A stretch of DNA of 64,000 nucleotides from Welwitschia mirabilis (lineage: Eukaryota > Gnetophyta > Gnetopsida > Welwitschiales): positions 144,834,905 through 144,898,904 of the forward strand of contig JBOZIK010000001.1 of assembly GCA_051453625.1 (NCBI GenBank), given 5' to 3'. Position 1 is the stretch's first letter; every line of letters starts with the position of its first letter. Positions 1 to 11,010 of this stretch are shown here, one piece after another. The notes below the pieces were generated by a model. It did not search any database and had not been told where the DNA came from. It saw only the letters and a list, made by a program, of their open reading frames with translations. The position numbers were made by a program, and so were the translations under genes.

Positions 1-549
1 CTTCTATTGGGTGCCTATGCTCTATTTTAACTTATAAGTCATACCTAATTAGTTATTTTAGATTTAATTCTTAGCCACCAATAGTATTTCTTGATATCTT
101 TACACATTTTATTAACTCTCATGTTAATAAAATACTTGGTTCTATGAAATTTATCAAAAATCATCTTTTTAATATGCTCAAAATTAGGCACCACAATCAT
201 ACCTAAATAGCCTACTAAACCTAATTTAGAGATATTAAATCCTTCTATTCCTTTTTCTCTAACCTTCTTGCATAAGGTCCAACTTTGCTAACTACTAAAT
301 ATGATCACATGAAAATTAATACTTACCCTTGAGCTATGGATTGTATGCTTTCTTCTATTTAAAGAATTAACTTCCACATTTGCGTTACCTATATGAAAAT
401 TCACTATTACATCATAATCATATAAAATATCTACCCATATTATCTGCCTAAGATTTAGGTTGAGCTAGGTATGAACATATTTTAGATTCATATGATCTAT
501 CTAGTTTTTTATGTGCTTCCCATAAATGTAATATCTTCAAATTTTTAGT

Positions 550-760
550 GCATAAATTACTATAGCTAATTACAGATCATTAATTGCATAGTTATTTTCA
601 TGCTCTTTTAATGTTCTAGAGGCATATGTAATAACCTTATCATCTTACATCAAAACAATGCTTCTTACTTCACTATTGCATCAGTTAAAACTACATAAGG
701 CTTTTCTAGTTCTAATATCTTGAGGACAAGAGATAAAGTAAGTGCTAATTTTAATATTTA
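550..760 (-). pseudogene. Gypsy RNase H fragment
   Basis: The minus strand reads 'KPYVVLTDAIVK*EALF', then after a one-base shift 'MIRLLHMPLEH*KS', or in the neighbouring frame 'DDKVITYASRTLKEHE'. This corresponds to the RNase H segment (KPF-L-TDAS, G-VL-Q, YASR-L-HE) that follows RT in gypsy polyproteins. It lies about 350 bp downstream of the RT block, the expected distance. Stops and a frameshift show decay. Confidence 0.65.
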
Positions 761-1059
761 AAAACCTTTCTTACATCAATTAATCCATGTAAATTATGTA
801 TCTTATCTTAATAGAGGATTAGAGGAATAGCAACGTTGAAGAAGTTAGCAATAAACCTTTTATAATAACTTGCAAGACCAAGGAAACTTCTTGTTTTACA
901 TATTAATTCTGGTCTAGATTAATTCACCACTTCTTGGACCTTATCATAATCTATACTAACTCCTTTTTATAATATTACATGACTTATAAATTTAATATTT
1001 AATAATAAAAATTCACATTTTTTTTAGATTTGAATAGAAGTGATTTCTTTTTAAGGTAT

Positions 1060-1345
1060 CCAGCACTATCCTTAGATATTGCTCATGGGCTTTTCTTGTT
1101 GAAGAGTATATTAGTACATCATCAATAAAGCTTATAAAAAATTCATTTAGGTATTCTCTAAATATGTTATTCATTACTACCATAAATTCTATTAGAGCAT
1201 TAAGAAGAACAAAAGAAATAATCTTGAATTCAAAATATCCATACCGAATTTTGAAGGCAATTTTGAAAATATCATGTTCCTTAATTTGAAGTTAGTGATA
1301 TCCTAATTTAAGATCCATTTTAAAGAAACATTTTTCATACTATAG
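1060..1345 (-). pseudogene. Gypsy reverse transcriptase fragment
   Basis: The minus-strand frame reads FFKMDLKLGYH, a stop, then LQIKEHDIFKIAFKIRYGYFEF and, further on, FISFIDDVLIYS. These match the conserved RT blocks (KIDL-SGYHQ, KTAF-T-YG-YEF, F-DD-L-YS). The catalytic pair is intact here (FIDD near 1140), unlike the other elements of the window. One in-frame stop replaces the conserved Gln after GYH, a one-step C-to-T change. The fragment is flanked by frame breaks and cannot make protein. Confidence 0.85.
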
Positions 1346-2399
1346 TTGATCAAATAGATCCTCTATTCTTAGTAAGAAATACCTATTCTTAATCATTTCC
1401 TGATTTAGAATTCTATAATCTACATAAAGTCTTAGATAATTATTCTCCTTTTTGACAAAAAAGTCTAATACATCCTAAGGAGATACTCTTGGTATGATTA
1501 TACTATTATCTAGTAAGGCTATTAGCTACACCTTTAGTTCTACCAACTAAACTAGAGATATTCTATAAGAGAATTTAAATAGGGGTTTTGCACTAGGTTT
1601 CAAAGATACATCTTGATAATTCATCTAGAAATACTTTTCCTATACTCTTGCATCATTAGAATTTTTAAAATTTTTTGTCATATTTAAAAGGAGCATATAT
1701 ATTTCACTATGCCAAATGCCTTTTTTCTTCTGATTTCCCTTCTTAGTTTCTTACCCTTTATTAGATTTAGCATAATAGAACAAGTCTTAATTAGTAACTA
1801 GATTATATTATTTCTATGATCTAAAGCTATAACTTTTCTAAAATAGCAGTCTACTTCAACCTTATTTTCTTGTAACCAATTCGTATCTAGAATCATATAA
1901 AGTATCCCAATTCCAAAACTAGAAGCTTCACTTAAAACATATGACCACCAATGTCTGGATTGTGAAAAAGAGGTTTATCAAGAGTTTTGGTTTTACTATC
2001 ATATGGAAGATCCACTACTAAATGCTTCTTGATCTTAATTATAAGGAATAATATTTGGGCTCAAGTAAAGGAAATGAAGGAGTTTGAAGCTCCTAGATCT
2101 AAGGTTTCTATTATTGCTATAAATTAATTAGCTTTACTAGAAAATAGGGCATATAATTTCCTAATATTGTTTGGAGCCTCTTCTTTTTTGAGTGTCGTTC
2201 CTAGCCATATGAGGACTTACATAGTGATAACATCTTATTTCATTAAATTTTTCAGCTATGTTTTCTAATGGAGACTTTAATTTTAGCTAGATTAATCATT
2301 TACACTTTTCTTGAGGAGGCTAGTACTTCATTATATTAGTTCTAACCCTCTCAAATTTATTAGTGTTATTGCTAGCATTCTATGCTTGAATTGTGGCCT

Positions 2400-3090
2400 T
2401 TTTGCTGGGTGAATTTGTCTATCCTCTTGAAGTGTCATTTTTTTCCTTTAAATTTTTTCCCCTAATCCATGATTCTCCAGTAAGTTTAGCCTTCTCTAAA
2501 GCCTTAATAATAGTGCTTAGCTGGAAAAGATTGACTTGGCTTTGAATTATAAGATTCAATCTAATTACTAATCTTATTAATTTCACTACCTCATTTTTAG
2601 CTATATCTAGGACATACCTCAATAGCTTTATGAATTTATTTTTATATTGGACCATTGTTATGAATCCTTATGTGAGGCTATAAAACTCTTTCATGTTTGC
2701 ATTTTTGTAAAATTTTAATATATACCTTGTTTGAAATATAGCCTCAAACTCTTCCCAAGATAGTTGATCTAGAAATTAACATATTTATTTCTCTACTTTC
2801 CACCATAGAGCTACATCTTTCTTTAGTTGATAAGTTGTTAAGAAAACCTTCTATTTTGAAGTGAAGTTAAATAGCTCTAATTCTCTTGATATAGCTATCA
2901 ACCAAGCTTAGCCTTAACTACATTATCTATTCCCTAAAAAACTAAAGGGTTTGATTACTTGAATTCATTATCAATCACCTAAATATTTCTACTTCATTTC
3001 TACCATTATTTCTTTCTTGCAATTATTGTTAACTACATTAGCTAGAGCTCTAAGACCAAGAAGAAGAATCACTTCTCTTCTAGGAGCCAT
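2400..3090 (-). pseudogene. Gypsy gag (Retrotrans_gag-type capsid) remnant
   Basis: The start is taken as the ATG at 3090, about 60 nt downstream of the primer-binding site, opening with MAPRREVILL. A retrotransposon-gag signature follows at about 2770-2600: 'LSWEEFEAIFQTRYI' and then 'MVQYKNKFIKLLRYV'. These correspond to the W-EEF and V-EYE-KF-L-RY patterns of plant gypsy capsids. A 78-codon piece (2655-2419) is still open, but stops interrupt the frame upstream. The protein would have formed the virus-like particle. It is non-functional here. Confidence 0.75.
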
Positions 3091-3150
3091 TGATCAGATC
3101 TTGCAAGGTCTTAAAATCTACTATGATTAAGTAAAATTTATTAAACTTAA

Positions 3151-3163
3151 GGCTCTAATACCA
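3151..3163 (-). other. Primer-binding site (initiator tRNA-Met)
   Basis: The minus strand reads TGGTATTAGAGCC, one change from the canonical plant initiator-Met primer site TGGTATCAGAGCC (C to T). It lies between the putative 5' LTR, at higher coordinates, and the gag start at 3090, which fixes the orientation of the element. Confidence 0.8.
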
Positions 3164-3164
3164 A

Positions 3165-3570
3165 AATTTCATAACCCCCAATCCAACACTCTATAAGATT
3201 TATTAGCTTAAAACTTTATATTAATTAGAATTATTAAGGAAGGCTTAGAAGACTCCTAAGTATAATTTTATCAAAATGACCTAATCATTTCACATAATAC
3301 TTAAATTATAAGTTTTTAGTTGATTCGAGTCTTCCTTACTTACTAAATTATAAATAGATGCTACAAATTTAAAAACATTAAGATTTCCCTAGAATAATTA
3401 ATGATAAAGTATTTTCTTTCCATTAAATTTGGCTAAATAAATTTCCTAACTAAAGTAATTTAATAAGTGAGATTACTTAATGAAGAAAAAATATCTTTGG
3501 TTAGCATTATACTTTGTTCCTAGAGCTATAATATGTTTTAACTATTTATTATTTTATTAACACCCAAAGT
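3165..3570 (-). other. Presumed 3' end of the gypsy 5' LTR
   Basis: The LTR of the minus-strand gypsy element must begin next to the primer site. On the plus strand this is 'cataaccccc' at about 3170. No second copy is in the window, so the far boundary is unknown. It may include the hairpin repeat array and the purine-rich tract that follow. Confidence 0.4.
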
Positions 3571-4405
3571 TACCCTTTTATATTAGCCTTCCAAAGTTCA
3601 AGAACTTTAAAGAGTAGTGCTAAAGAAATTCAATAGGGGTTATGTAAGAAAATTTTCACTTATAAAAACTTTCTCTTAAATTTTCTTTATTAATCCCAAG
3701 GTTTACCCTTCTATATTAGCTTTGAAAAGTCTAAAAACTTTGGAGAGTACTACTAAGAGAGTTTATTAGGTTTTATGTTAGAATATTTTCACTTGTTAAA
3801 TTTATCTTAATAGATATTTTTTTAAGCCCTAATGGTTTCCCTTCTATATTAGCTTTCCAAAGTCCAAGAACTTTAGAGAGTAGCACCAAAAGAGTTCCTT
3901 AAGGTAGCTTTCCAAAGTTTAAGTACTTTTAATAGCATTACTTATTACAACTTTCCCTTGAATTTTCCTTTATTAATCCCCAATGACTATCCTTTTATAT
4001 TACCTTTCCAAATTTTGAGAACTTTTAAGAGTAATAGTAAAGGATTTTCTTGGGGTAGATTTCCAAAATTAAGGACTTTGGAGAGCATTAATTATTACAA
4101 CTTTTTCTTAAAACTTCTCTTACTAAGCCCCAAGATTTTCCCTACTATATTAGCTTTCCAAAGTCTAAGAACTTTGGAGAGTAATACTAGTAGAGTTTTT
4201 TGGGGTAGCTTTCCAAATTTTAAGAATTTTGGAAGCATTACTAAAAGGGTTTACTTGAATTCACATGAGGGCTTCTTCACTTATTAAAACTTTTCCTTAA
4301 AAGTTCTCTTATTAATCCCTAAGGGCTACCCTTTTATGTTAGACTTTCAAAGCCTAAGAAATTTGGAGAGGAGTGCTAAAAGAATTCCTTGGAGTTTATG
4401 TAAGA
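3571..4405. repeat. Tandem array of hairpin-bearing units (~130-190 bp, six degenerate copies)
   Basis: Six degenerate copies start near 3571, 3702, 3839, 3988, 4139 and 4327. Each begins 'accCttctatattagctt' and carries a hairpin of the form TCCAAAGT-loop-ACTTTGGA, best kept at 4160-4181. Nine such hairpins can be read across the array; copies three to five carry two each. The units are not evenly spaced because some contain an extra half. The open stretch at 3958-4287 is just read-through of the repeat. The array lies on the LTR side of the gypsy primer site and may be part of a long LTR. Confidence 0.8.
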
Positions 4406-4569
4406 TGATCCACATTAAAATCCCATATCTATAAAAATAAACAAGAGTGTTTTCATAATATGAAAATAATTTCTAGAAATAAATATGTAACTAATTTGGA
4501 AAAATAACCATAAGATAACACGCATTTAACATGAAATAGACCTAAATAAGAGCGTAGATTATACTAAAA

Positions 4570-5110
4570 ACTAAAAACTGCAAATCAAATTAGACTTGAT
4601 TCGAAGGGGGTTATCGAAAAATGCAATTGGGAGGAGAGGATTTAATGAAGGCCATCTAGAAATACAATGGAAGGTTTTCATCATAAAATGTGAGGGGAAG
4701 AAGGGAATAGATTCAAGAGGGATCGTTAAGAAACTCAATTGAGTTGTAGGTTAAAAATGCTATTTCCAAATGTAAAGGAGGGGAAAGGGGTGAGAAACAT
4801 GGTAATAGGGTAATGGAAGAGGGATGGGTGAAGTGGAGGAGGTAAATGGAGTAAGGAAGGGGGGTTGGGAGGAGTTTCAAATGAGAACATGAGGTAGGGA
4901 AGGAATTTGGAGTGGGGTAGGGGTGTTAAATAAATAATGTATGAGTGGAGAGGAGAGGTGATGTTTTCAAGGAAGACCATTAAGAAACACATTGGGAGGA
5001 GGATCAAAAACCTCGCAGATGGAAGTAGATTCAATGCAAATCATTAAGAAACTTAATTAAGGTAGGGAGAGAAGTTCAAAAGCTTTAAGAATGGGTGTGA
5101 AGCAAATTTA
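4570..5110 (+). repeat. Purine-rich tract with degenerate short repeats
   Basis: The plus strand is strongly purine-rich (runs such as gaggggaagaaggg and ggagaggagaggtg). A loose motif, 'cattaagaaac.caattg' followed by ggagg, recurs near 4607, 4718, 4977 and 5041. The open reading on the minus strand (5034-4735) is a by-product of the purine bias and shows no protein family features. Confidence 0.5.
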
Positions 5111-6480
5111 ATTGCCAACAACCCTATTTTCCGTGTTGTGTCTAAGACTAAGAAAAATTTCCAAAAAGAAAAAGAACCCAAGTTATACTTCTAGCAAAGG
5201 ATAAAATAGATTCTTTTTCTATTAAATTATAATATAAAGGCAGTTTACAAAATACTTTTGATATTTTCATTTTTATGGAAAAAGTTACATAAGTATAGGC
5301 TAATACACAATTTGCAAAAGAATAATATTTCTTTCAGTAAAAAATACAAGATAAGCTTGTAATAATAACCATTGTAGGTCCTTAAAAATTAAGGGAAGAG
5401 ATAACAATTTCTTTCCAAAATTTCCACCACCACGTGATGGCAAACATGGCACACAGCTCCTATATCTATGAAAAAAGGTATGGATGAGAACTATGAAAAA
5501 AATATAGTTCTCAGTATGGCCCAAGTGAGGGGAAGAGGTTTTAGAAAGGCCCAAAGGTATCAAAAAATAAAACAATAGGAGGAAAGCTTATAATTTAAAA
5601 ATTGAGAAGGTACAAGAAACAAAATAAGAGGAAGAAATCTCATAATTTGTAAATTAAGAAGGCATTGATTTGATTATCTTGAATTTATGTCCAAAAAATT
5701 TTACAATTTCAGCAAATAAAAGAGTTCCCTAACTAGAAGGAATTTTATTTATTTTTGTTTTTTTCACATTTCCCCCTTCTCTCCTTGATACTTTACTTCC
5801 ATGATCATAGAAGCCCATAGAATGTATCCTCTTTGAAGTTTGCATCACCTAGTTACCCTAGCAAAATTTTTATTCTTACTATTTAACAAGAAAACCATAA
5901 ATCTTAGCTTTACTTTAGGTTCAAAAAAATGTTGCTTCATAATTTCAATTCAAGAGAGATAAAATATTTACAACTCAAAATTAGTTAAAATAATAAAAGA
6001 TTAAAGAAAAATAAGCAACAAATTCACAAAAAAAAAGAGTATTTTAGCAATGCAAGTAAAATCATAGCAAAAGTATAGATCTTAAAATGTGAAGGTCTTA
6101 TTCTTAAGTTGCAAGGGCACAAGGCTAAAGAAAAATTTGAGAAGAATGAGAAAGAATAAAAGGCTCTCAAGTTTCAACATATTATAGACAAAGTTAGTAA
6201 GATGTTAAGTTTCTAAATGCCCACTTGGATTTTTTGTAAATTCCCTTCTTTCATACTTGACCATTTGGAAAAAATAATAATAAAAGTAAATTTCTTTTTA
6301 AAGTACAAGTAAAAAATATCTTGTAATAATCATTTAAAACCTTAACATATATTTAAAATAATGAATCTTATAAAAAAAATAATTATCTTTTATTAACATT
6401 AACCTTAATCTTTCCTATGCACGAATAACTCATATTAAAATTTATTTCTTTTATGGGAGTGAGGACATGATAAAGAATAT
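5111..6480. other. Unassigned intergenic or LTR-derived DNA
   Basis: Contains AT-rich sequence with a few less AT-rich islands, for example around 5400-5560, where the minus strand has a run of GTG codons. No conserved domain, RNA gene or terminal repeat could be recognised. The 91-codon open frame (5575-5300, minus) has no recognisable features. Confidence 0.4.
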
Positions 6481-7460
6481 AGGATCAATTAAAGTTATAG
6501 CTTTATTTAAAGGGCTTTTACTATTTCACTTTCAATAAAAAATGGATGAAGATAAGATTTTAAGAGAGGGCTCTTGGTTATTTAGGAAAAGTTGTTCATC
6601 CCTTAGCTCATAGAAATTTAAAGGTAAATACAATCAACATATTTTTAGTAATGTATCAATTTGGGTCATAATCCTAAACTTTTCTATCACATTCTATGAA
6701 AAACCTATTTTCAAATGACTATCTTAGAATTTTAATAGAGTAATTAAAATAGACCATATAATAACAAAGGCATCTCAATTCATCTTAGCACACTTTTGTA
6801 TTTGAATGACCTTTAAAAACATAGAGAAGATTAAAGAAATTCAGTTTTAGTCAAACTGGAAATATAAGATGCTATTAGTTGTGTATGAAAATATACCAAT
6901 CTCATGCAAAATTTAAAGAAGTCAAGAATGCTAAAAAGGTCCTTGTAAATACAAAAATTCCAAATGTACCCCCAATGATAAGGAAGGACATAGTGAAAAT
7001 GATTATAAGATAAATCTCACTTACAAGTACCGTGGTAAGCCAAGACACTTATAAAGAGAATTCTAACTAAACAAAGAAAGAAATAGTTAGGAAAACAAAA
7101 TATTAAAACTTAAATTTTAGATAATCAAAATAGTTTATAAGCTCTAGGAGATTAAATAGATTTAAATTCCATAGACCATAGAAATTTTCTGATAGAAAGG
7201 AAAAATGAGGCTGTATCACCAAATAGCTCTTCTAGGAATGGAGTGAAAAATGAGTAAGGCTTTATCTTACCTCAAAAATTAGAAGACAAACCAAGAAGAC
7301 AAAGCCAAGAAGGATGAAGGAGAGGAAATAGAAGAATCCTATCCACTAATAAATGGATACAAACTTCATAACACAAGGGAAAAGCCCATAAATTAAGAGA
7401 AGAGGAATAGAGAAACAAACATAAATTTGATAAATAAATAATAAGCCACACTAAAGAATG
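6480..7460 (+). pseudogene. LINE ORF1 remnant (DUF4283 domain plus CCHC zinc knuckle)
   Basis: 'MDEDKILREGSWLFRK' at 6542-6590 matches the start of DUF4283, the nucleic-acid-binding domain common in plant LINE ORF1 proteins (usually I/VL-GPW-F). About 150 codons later comes a stretch reading IKIDHITTKASQFILAHFCI, in the place of the family's 'VKID..T..A.RG.FAR.CVE' segment. Next is a knuckle reading YKYRGKPRHL-stop-REF where the family has CYKCGKPGH-RDC. Two Cys to Tyr/Arg changes and stops make it non-functional. Confidence 0.75.
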
Positions 7461-7499
7461 CAATTAAAAATACAACAGCCATAAGAAGAAATACTAATG

Positions 7500-9830
7500 A
7501 TAGTTCTCTTATGGAATATAAAGGGGATGAAAACCTCCCATAAATGAAAATACCTATGTCATCTTATTAAATGGTGAAATGTACACTTAGTCTATATTTA
7601 GAAGGCTAAGCATTTGGAAATTGAAGAATGTATTTTTACCTAGTAGTGGGAGATAGTATATGTAGCTAGCACAAGACAAGTAAAGTAGGTTTCTTATAGC
7701 TAGTAAATTACCATTTTATATTATTGAATAGGACACATGGTTTATTCACATTACAGTTAAGGATATGATTATTACTAATTATTATGACCAACAAAATCAT
7801 AGGTATTGCATAGCCTTAATAATAAACATCTTTAATAAATTTCAACATGAAAAATGACATATTATAGGAGATTTTAACAAGTGCTTACATTAGTAAAAGA
7901 AATGATTAGCAATTACTAAAACCAAAGAGAATTGGAGGAATATTTAGCTATAATTAAAAAAAAATGACATGCACAATTTAAATATAACCAACACCTAATA
8001 TACCTAATCTAATAAATATTAAGGCACTCATAAGATATTAACTATACTCAATAGAGATATAATCATTGGAATGTTAAGATCCACCTTCCCATGTACATTG
8101 TGTGGCCTTCCAAGAAGAGGCTTTAATCATAGGTCTATTATTTTAAAAATGGGAAAAAATCTATTCCACCACTAAAGTTTTAATTTGGGGTGCTACTAGT
8201 TAGAAAGGAAGGACCTAGAGAATATTATTAAGGATATATATAAATCCTTTAAAGGCCTAGCATCCTAAGATTTTTCCTTAAAATTTTAACTCATCTTAAA
8301 GCTATTCTAAAGGAGTAAGTTAGGAAGAATAGGAGAACTTTTAAACCTTTGAGATTAGCACTACTAAAATAGCTTAAAAACCTTTAGGAGGAGAAGGAAG
8401 ATAATGCACTTAAAGAAAATAATAAAATAGAAATTATGTTTAATTTAAATCATCTTTTTAGAGAGAAGAGTACTATTAGAAATAAAGATTGAGAGTTAAA
8501 TGGCTCAAGGAAGAGGAATGACACATCAAGTTATTTTTCTAATAGGTGAACTCATCAAATCCAAATAAACTAGATCAAAATAATATGATAAGATGACAGA
8601 GATATTACAAAGTATAAAGAAATAACTATAATTTTTCAAAGACTACTACAAAGAGTCTTAGACTAGAAAAAAGGTTTCCTAAAATTTTTAATCTTCGTAA
8701 GACTCTTGATACAAAGGATCAGATACACTTAATAAATTATTTTACTATCCATGATATGAATATAGCTATCTAAAATATGAAAAATAATATAAGTCTTGGG
8801 CCTAGTGGCTGGCCTTTAGAATTTTACAAGAAATTCTTTTCCTAATTTAAGCACAACCTCATCCATATGACGAATGAGATGTTCCTTTAAGGTAAAATAA
8901 AAATAAGATTCACTATACAAATATCATTATTACACTCAAAAGTAAGCATGCTATTACCTTATGGACTTTTATTTTATTGGTGTTTGTAATGTTATTTATA
9001 AGATCCTAACCAAGGACATTGTTATATAGATAAGCCCTTTTATACTAAAAATTATTATCCCTAATTAATATAGTTTTCTTAAATTACAAAACATTCAAGA
9101 TTAGATTATTTAAAATTATGATATTATTTTCTCTTACAAAACTCACAAATTCCCTACTATGTTCATCAAGATTGAAATAGTAAAAGCTTATGATCTAGGT
9201 AAATGGATGACTTCATAGCAAGTTCTCAATAAATAAGGATTTGCAAAGAAAATGTTAAGGTTGTTTCTAGATCTATAGAAGGAAACTAGATTCGTAGTGA
9301 AAATGAATGATACTCCTTATGGTTTCTTCCCTTCTTTTATGGTGCTGAGTCAAGGAGACCGTTTATCATTATACTTATTTATTTTGATTGTGAACACTAT
9401 GAGTATCTTCTTGAAGAAACACATAACAAAAGGCATATTTATAAGAGACCAAGTTTTCTTAATAATCATTATGTTAATAACACCATAATCATCACAAAAA
9501 GTATAAAAGAATATTTCAAACCTATAATTCATAGACTTAATTATTTTAATGACTTAATAGGACTCATCATAGAGTGGAACAAATCTAAAATTTAGTTTTT
9601 CAATACTTTGAGCAATCACAAATGCATTTTCATGAGTGATATGATTATCAGTGAAGGAAAAGAAAAAGATGTATATTTGGGGATTCCAATGAAAAGTTGG
9701 CATAAAATAAATTCCTAGAAGGCCTCTTGAAAAAAATAAAAAAATGATACTCAAGGTTGAACAAGCATCTCTTGTCTTCATAATCCTTTACTAAATACAT
9801 GTGTGATAAGTAAAAATGATGATGTATATT
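7500..9830 (+). pseudogene. LINE ORF2 remnant (APE endonuclease and reverse transcriptase)
   Basis: The endonuclease motif reads IIGDFNKC (7860-7883). The RT blocks read GPSGWPLEFYKKF (8798-8836), MFIKIEIVKAYD (9159-9194), 'NDTPYGFFPSFMVLSQGDRL' (9304-9363) and 'SLYLFI' after it. The catalytic FADD-type block reads YVNN (9470-9481), so both catalytic Asp codons have become Asn. YLGIPM at about 9672-9692 marks the post-RT region. Frame changes occur between blocks. The protein would nick genomic DNA and copy LINE RNA at the nick. It is dead here. Confidence 0.85.
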
Positions 9831-9839
9831 TTTATTCAT

Positions 9840-10790
9840 ATTAAAGAGTTTTTATATCTAATGTCTATGTTTTATAGTTTAGTAGTAAAATTTATTTATA
9901 ATTATTAAAGTAATTAAGTTAGAATGCTAGCAGGTCAACATATATATTATGTTATTAATAATGTTGCAAGTACAAACTTCTACTTGGCATTAGGAGAAGA
10001 AAAAAGATCAAAATGATAGAAATGTAAGAACAACCTCATTCATAAAGCTATTTTTTTAAAGAAAGAAAAGAAGTGGCCTAAACAAAATAGGCAAGAGTTA
10101 ATAAGGGGTACATCACTATCTCAGAAAAGGGGTTTTTTATGCAAGGAATTCTAGGAAGATAATTGGAGCTATAACTTAGTGAAAGAGATGTATCCTGAAA
10201 AATAAGCATGACTAGTGTCTCTAAAATTCTAGTATTACCTATGAAAGAAAGCACATGTTACTTTGAATGAAATTTTTCTATGTCAATTAATGTTATTCTA
10301 ATAAAAAATCTGAAAAGTAAAATTATTAAATACTATGTATCTTTTTACATTCTGAAAATTAGTGTAGACTTAGTATCATAAATGAAGATATGTGACAGTA
10401 CCTAAAAATTAGTTTTGTATCAGCATCTGGCTAATTTTCATAGGTGTTTTCTATTTTTCCACAAACAAATTTCGCCCCTAATAGTATATAATATGTATAT
10501 AGTAAAAAATCATTAATATTAAACCTAAGTAGTTCAAGTGATCTTATCAAGTATTGATCTTGATAATGAGCTTTAAAGTAAACTGGTTGGAGATCTAATT
10601 GTCTTTGTAAATTCTTAGTAAACTACCATTTATTGAAATAATTTATTTAAGTATCATAAATTTCTACATTTTTCTAGCATTATTTTCTATTAATTCTAGA
10701 ACTTTCTATAAATATAATGTTTCATTAGTATATCAACTTGATTACTTAGTACATGAGGATTGTTATCACCCCATCAAAAAAATGTTTGTA
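9840..10790. other. Sequence interrupting the LINE
   Basis: Between YLGIPM and the segment resembling 'CKPKS-GGLGIRN', L1-type ORF2 proteins have roughly 100 residues, but here about 1.1 kb intervenes. I recognise no domain in the extra sequence. It may be an old insertion into the LINE, or the two LINE pieces may be separate copies. Confidence 0.4.
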
Positions 10791-10799
10791 AACTTCTTA

Positions 10800-11010
10800 A
10801 TAGAAGTTTACTAGATGTTTTATTAGAAAATAAGGATAAGAGTCATCTTAATCTAGTTAAATGATAAAAGATTAGCAAACCTAAACCTTTTGGAAGATTT
10901 CGTATCTATAATATTGAAAATCGTAAGCTTTTAGGCCAACATAATATTTATAAAATACTAGATAAGGATGAGGTAATATGGGCCTACTTGATGGCCATGA
11001 AGTATGGAGA
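10800..11010 (+). pseudogene. LINE ORF2 C-terminal segment
   Basis: The plus strand reads 'SKPKPFGRFRIYNIENRKLL' and then GQHNIYKILDKDEVIWAYLMAMKYG. These match the plant LINE pattern C-PK-GGLGIRN---N-ALL-K--WRI--D---LW--V-KAKYG. The spacing and residues are clear despite a stop just upstream. No zinc-binding RVT domain could be followed beyond 11010. Confidence 0.75.

Larger units (their letters stand above)
1..3170 (-). mobile_element. Decayed Ty3/gypsy retrotransposon, internal region (gag-pol), truncated by window edge
   Basis: Read on the minus strand, this stretch carries gypsy domains in the expected order: primer-binding site (3163-3151), gag from 3090, a protease-like patch near 2155-2110, reverse transcriptase (about 1340-1100), an RNase H remnant (about 740-590), and presumably integrase up to the window edge. 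All frames are broken by stops and shifts. Most stops are explained by CAA/CAG to TAA/TAG, for example 'GYH*LQIK' in RT where gypsy elements have Gln. The 3' LTR is outside the window, so element length and insertion age cannot be judged. Assignment to gypsy is firm from RT. The lineage within gypsy is not resolved. Confidence 0.85.
6480..11010 (+). mobile_element. Decayed L1-type LINE (non-LTR retrotransposon)
   Basis: Plus-strand landmarks appear in LINE order. ORF1 has a DUF4283-like stretch (6542-6610) and a CCHC knuckle (7021-7064). ORF2 has the endonuclease GDFN motif (7863-7880), RT blocks (8798-8836, 9159-9200, 9304-9390, 9470-9481, 9672-9692) and an RT C-terminal segment (10810-11010). 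About 0.9 kb of unrelated sequence separates the last two, suggesting an insertion. The endonuclease and zinc-knuckle ORF1 identify the plant L1 clade. Every reading frame is interrupted. No poly-A tail or target-site duplication was pinned down. Confidence 0.85.

Noticed and set aside
3958-4287. A 109-codon plus-strand protein
   Set aside because: It is read-through of the hairpin tandem array; the repeated residues reflect repeated DNA, not a protein domain.
4735-5034. A 99-codon proline/leucine-rich minus-strand protein
   Set aside because: It is the complement of a purine-rich tract with no family features.
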